Assembly (NCBI GenBank): GCA_964482615.1
Contig: CAYZYK010000028.1
Coordinates: 1 to 6,574 of the forward strand
Direction of reading: 5' to 3'
DNA from: CAYZYK01 sp964482615
GTDB lineage: Bacteria; Patescibacteriota; Minisyncoccia; Minisyncoccales; CAYZYK01
DNA length: 6,574 bases
In this document: positions 5,912 to 6,574 of the stretch, piece by piece
Numbering within the stretch: position 1 is the stretch's first letter
Layout: each line of letters starts with the position of its first letter
Program-made: the position numbers and the translations under genes
Notes under the pieces: generated by a model
What the model was told of the DNA's origin: nothing
Database searches by the model: none
What the model saw: the letters and a program-made list of their open reading frames with translations, nothing else

Positions 5912-6526
5912 TTACTTTACAAGTTCTTGTACAAGCTTCCATATTGTTTGCCAAACCCGTTCAAATTCATCGTTGGCGTTAACGATAGTCCAACCGTGAC
6001 GCTGAGCAAGCAATCTGTAATCTACAGTTACTTTTTCATAGAATTTTCTTTCTTTTTCAGAGTCAGAAATAATTTCTCCTCTCCAAATGCGACGATCAAT
6101 TGCTTTGTCAGCGGAAACGTCAAGATAAATACCGAGATACGGTTTCAATCCTCCAAAAGCTAAACGAGAAACTCCCTCACGAAGAATAGGTGATTCTTTA
6201 GTGAAGAATCCAAAGTTTTCGTGGTAGATAAAGAAGGACAAATCCCAGCGATCAGCAATTACGATTTTACCTTCTTCTAGAAATTGTCTCGTACGCTCTA
6301 CTTTGAGTGCGTGAAGAACTTGGAAAAAAAACATATAAGCTGGGGAATGAGGGTCGAGTTGATATTCATGAATAACTTTTTGAAAAATATCCTCTTTTTC
6401 TAGTTCGCGTGTCGCAACTTTTACTACTTGATGACCTTCTTTTTTGAGCCTGTCCACAAGATGATTTACGAGAGTAGACTTTCCAGAGCCGTCAATTCCT
6501 TCGATAGCAATCAGTATGCCGTTCAT
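5912..6526 (-). CDS. thymidylate kinase-like P-loop nucleotide kinase
   Basis: A 204-residue protein of the thymidylate kinase family, which phosphorylates dTMP to dTDP with ATP; the length is normal for Tmk. The Walker A loop is GIDGSGKST (10-18) in the IEG context typical of Tmk. The DRY-type motif is DRW (92-94) after EEGKIVIA. YLDVSADKAIDRR (134-146) and RGE (149-151) form the strand and arginine-containing lid, and FYEKVTVDYRLLA (162-174) matches the Tmk helix after the lid. Two departures are visible. The usual TREPGGT loop reads TRELEKED (39-46), without Pro-Gly-Gly. The position where Tmk carries the arginine that stacks on thymine appears to be histidine (H72) by my alignment. The substrate may therefore not be dTMP, and I do not assign the symbol tmk. 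A perfect Shine-Dalgarno fixes the start. The gene has higher G+C than the left block and converges on the second Nudix gene. Confidence 0.85.
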   Translation of the reverse strand: MNGILIAIEGIDGSGKSTLVNHLVDRLKKEGHQVVKVATRELEKEDIFQKVIHEYQLDPHSPAYMFFFQVLHALKVERTRQFLEEGKIVIADRWDLSFFIYHENFGFFTKESPILREGVSRLAFGGLKPYLGIYLDVSADKAIDRRIWRGEIISDSEKERKFYEKVTVDYRLLAQRHGWTIVNANDEFERVWQTIWKLVQELVK

Positions 6527-6533
6527 TTTTTCA

Positions 6534-6539
6534 CCTCCT
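6534..6539 (-). promoter_or_regulatory. strong Shine-Dalgarno of the thymidylate kinase-like gene
   Basis: AGGAGG on the - strand lies 7 bases before ATG 6526 and fixes the start. A weak TATAGA (6543-6548) just upstream could be a -10 box, but its -35 region is poor and I do not call a promoter there. Confidence 0.9.
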
Positions 6540-6574
6540 ATCTCTATATTTGGTTTGTGTTAATGAGCTAATTC

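Noticed and set aside
5538..6163. Overlapping open frames on both strands across the second Nudix gene, the terminator and the kinase gene
   Set aside because: All are out of frame with, or antisense to, two strongly supported genes, and some read straight through the terminator hairpin.
10..6571. Ten-base direct repeat AATGAGCTAA at 10-19 and 6562-6571, near the two window ends
   Set aside because: Repeats of 10 bases are expected by chance in a sequence of this size and bias, and the match does not extend. It does not support an att site or a circular contig.

Overview
The window is bacterial protein-coding DNA with eight genes and no rRNA, tRNA, CRISPR array or insertion sequence that I can see. 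It is very gene-dense: neighbouring genes overlap or are 5 to 45 bases apart, and the only real intergenic gap is the divergent region at about 5246-5408. All eight genes read through in the standard code and end in TAA or TAG. I cannot name the species. High A+T, short operons and enzymes of this kind would fit an uncultivated small-genome bacterium such as Patescibacteria/CPR, but that is inference only.

Left block (1-5284): very A+T-rich (rows of 60 bases that I counted ran from about 17 to 35% G+C). On the + strand four tightly packed genes run in one direction: a MiaB/RimO-like radical-SAM methylthiotransferase without its usual C-terminal TRAM domain, a PIG-L/LmbE-type zinc deacetylase, a membrane-anchored family-2 glycosyltransferase, and a class I SAM methyltransferase. 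The middle two suggest that an N-acetylated sugar is built into a glycan and de-N-acetylated, and the last gene may methylate the product. Convergent with these, on the - strand, lie a P-loop nucleoside/nucleotide kinase-like gene and, 11 bases downstream, a Nudix hydrolase. None of these six genes has a Shine-Dalgarno sequence at a normal distance from its start; the starts are preceded by A-rich or A+T-rich stretches, and the kinase may be translated from a nearly leaderless mRNA.

Right block (about 5330-6574): G+C is clearly higher (counted rows about 27 to 52%), and both genes have perfect AGGAGG ribosome binding sites. A second Nudix hydrolase on the + strand converges on a thymidylate-kinase-like gene on the - strand, and the two share a 12-bp perfect hairpin that should act as a bidirectional terminator.

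The most notable point is that the two blocks carry parallel gene pairs. The two Nudix proteins are clear paralogues (28 identities in 54 aligned residues around the Nudix box), and each is next to a P-loop kinase of about 205 residues. The pairs differ in base composition, translation-initiation signals and orientation, and they meet at the divergent promoter region 5246-5408. This looks like a junction between DNA of different histories, with the AT-rich glycan/nucleotide block probably acquired. A chimeric assembly is the alternative.
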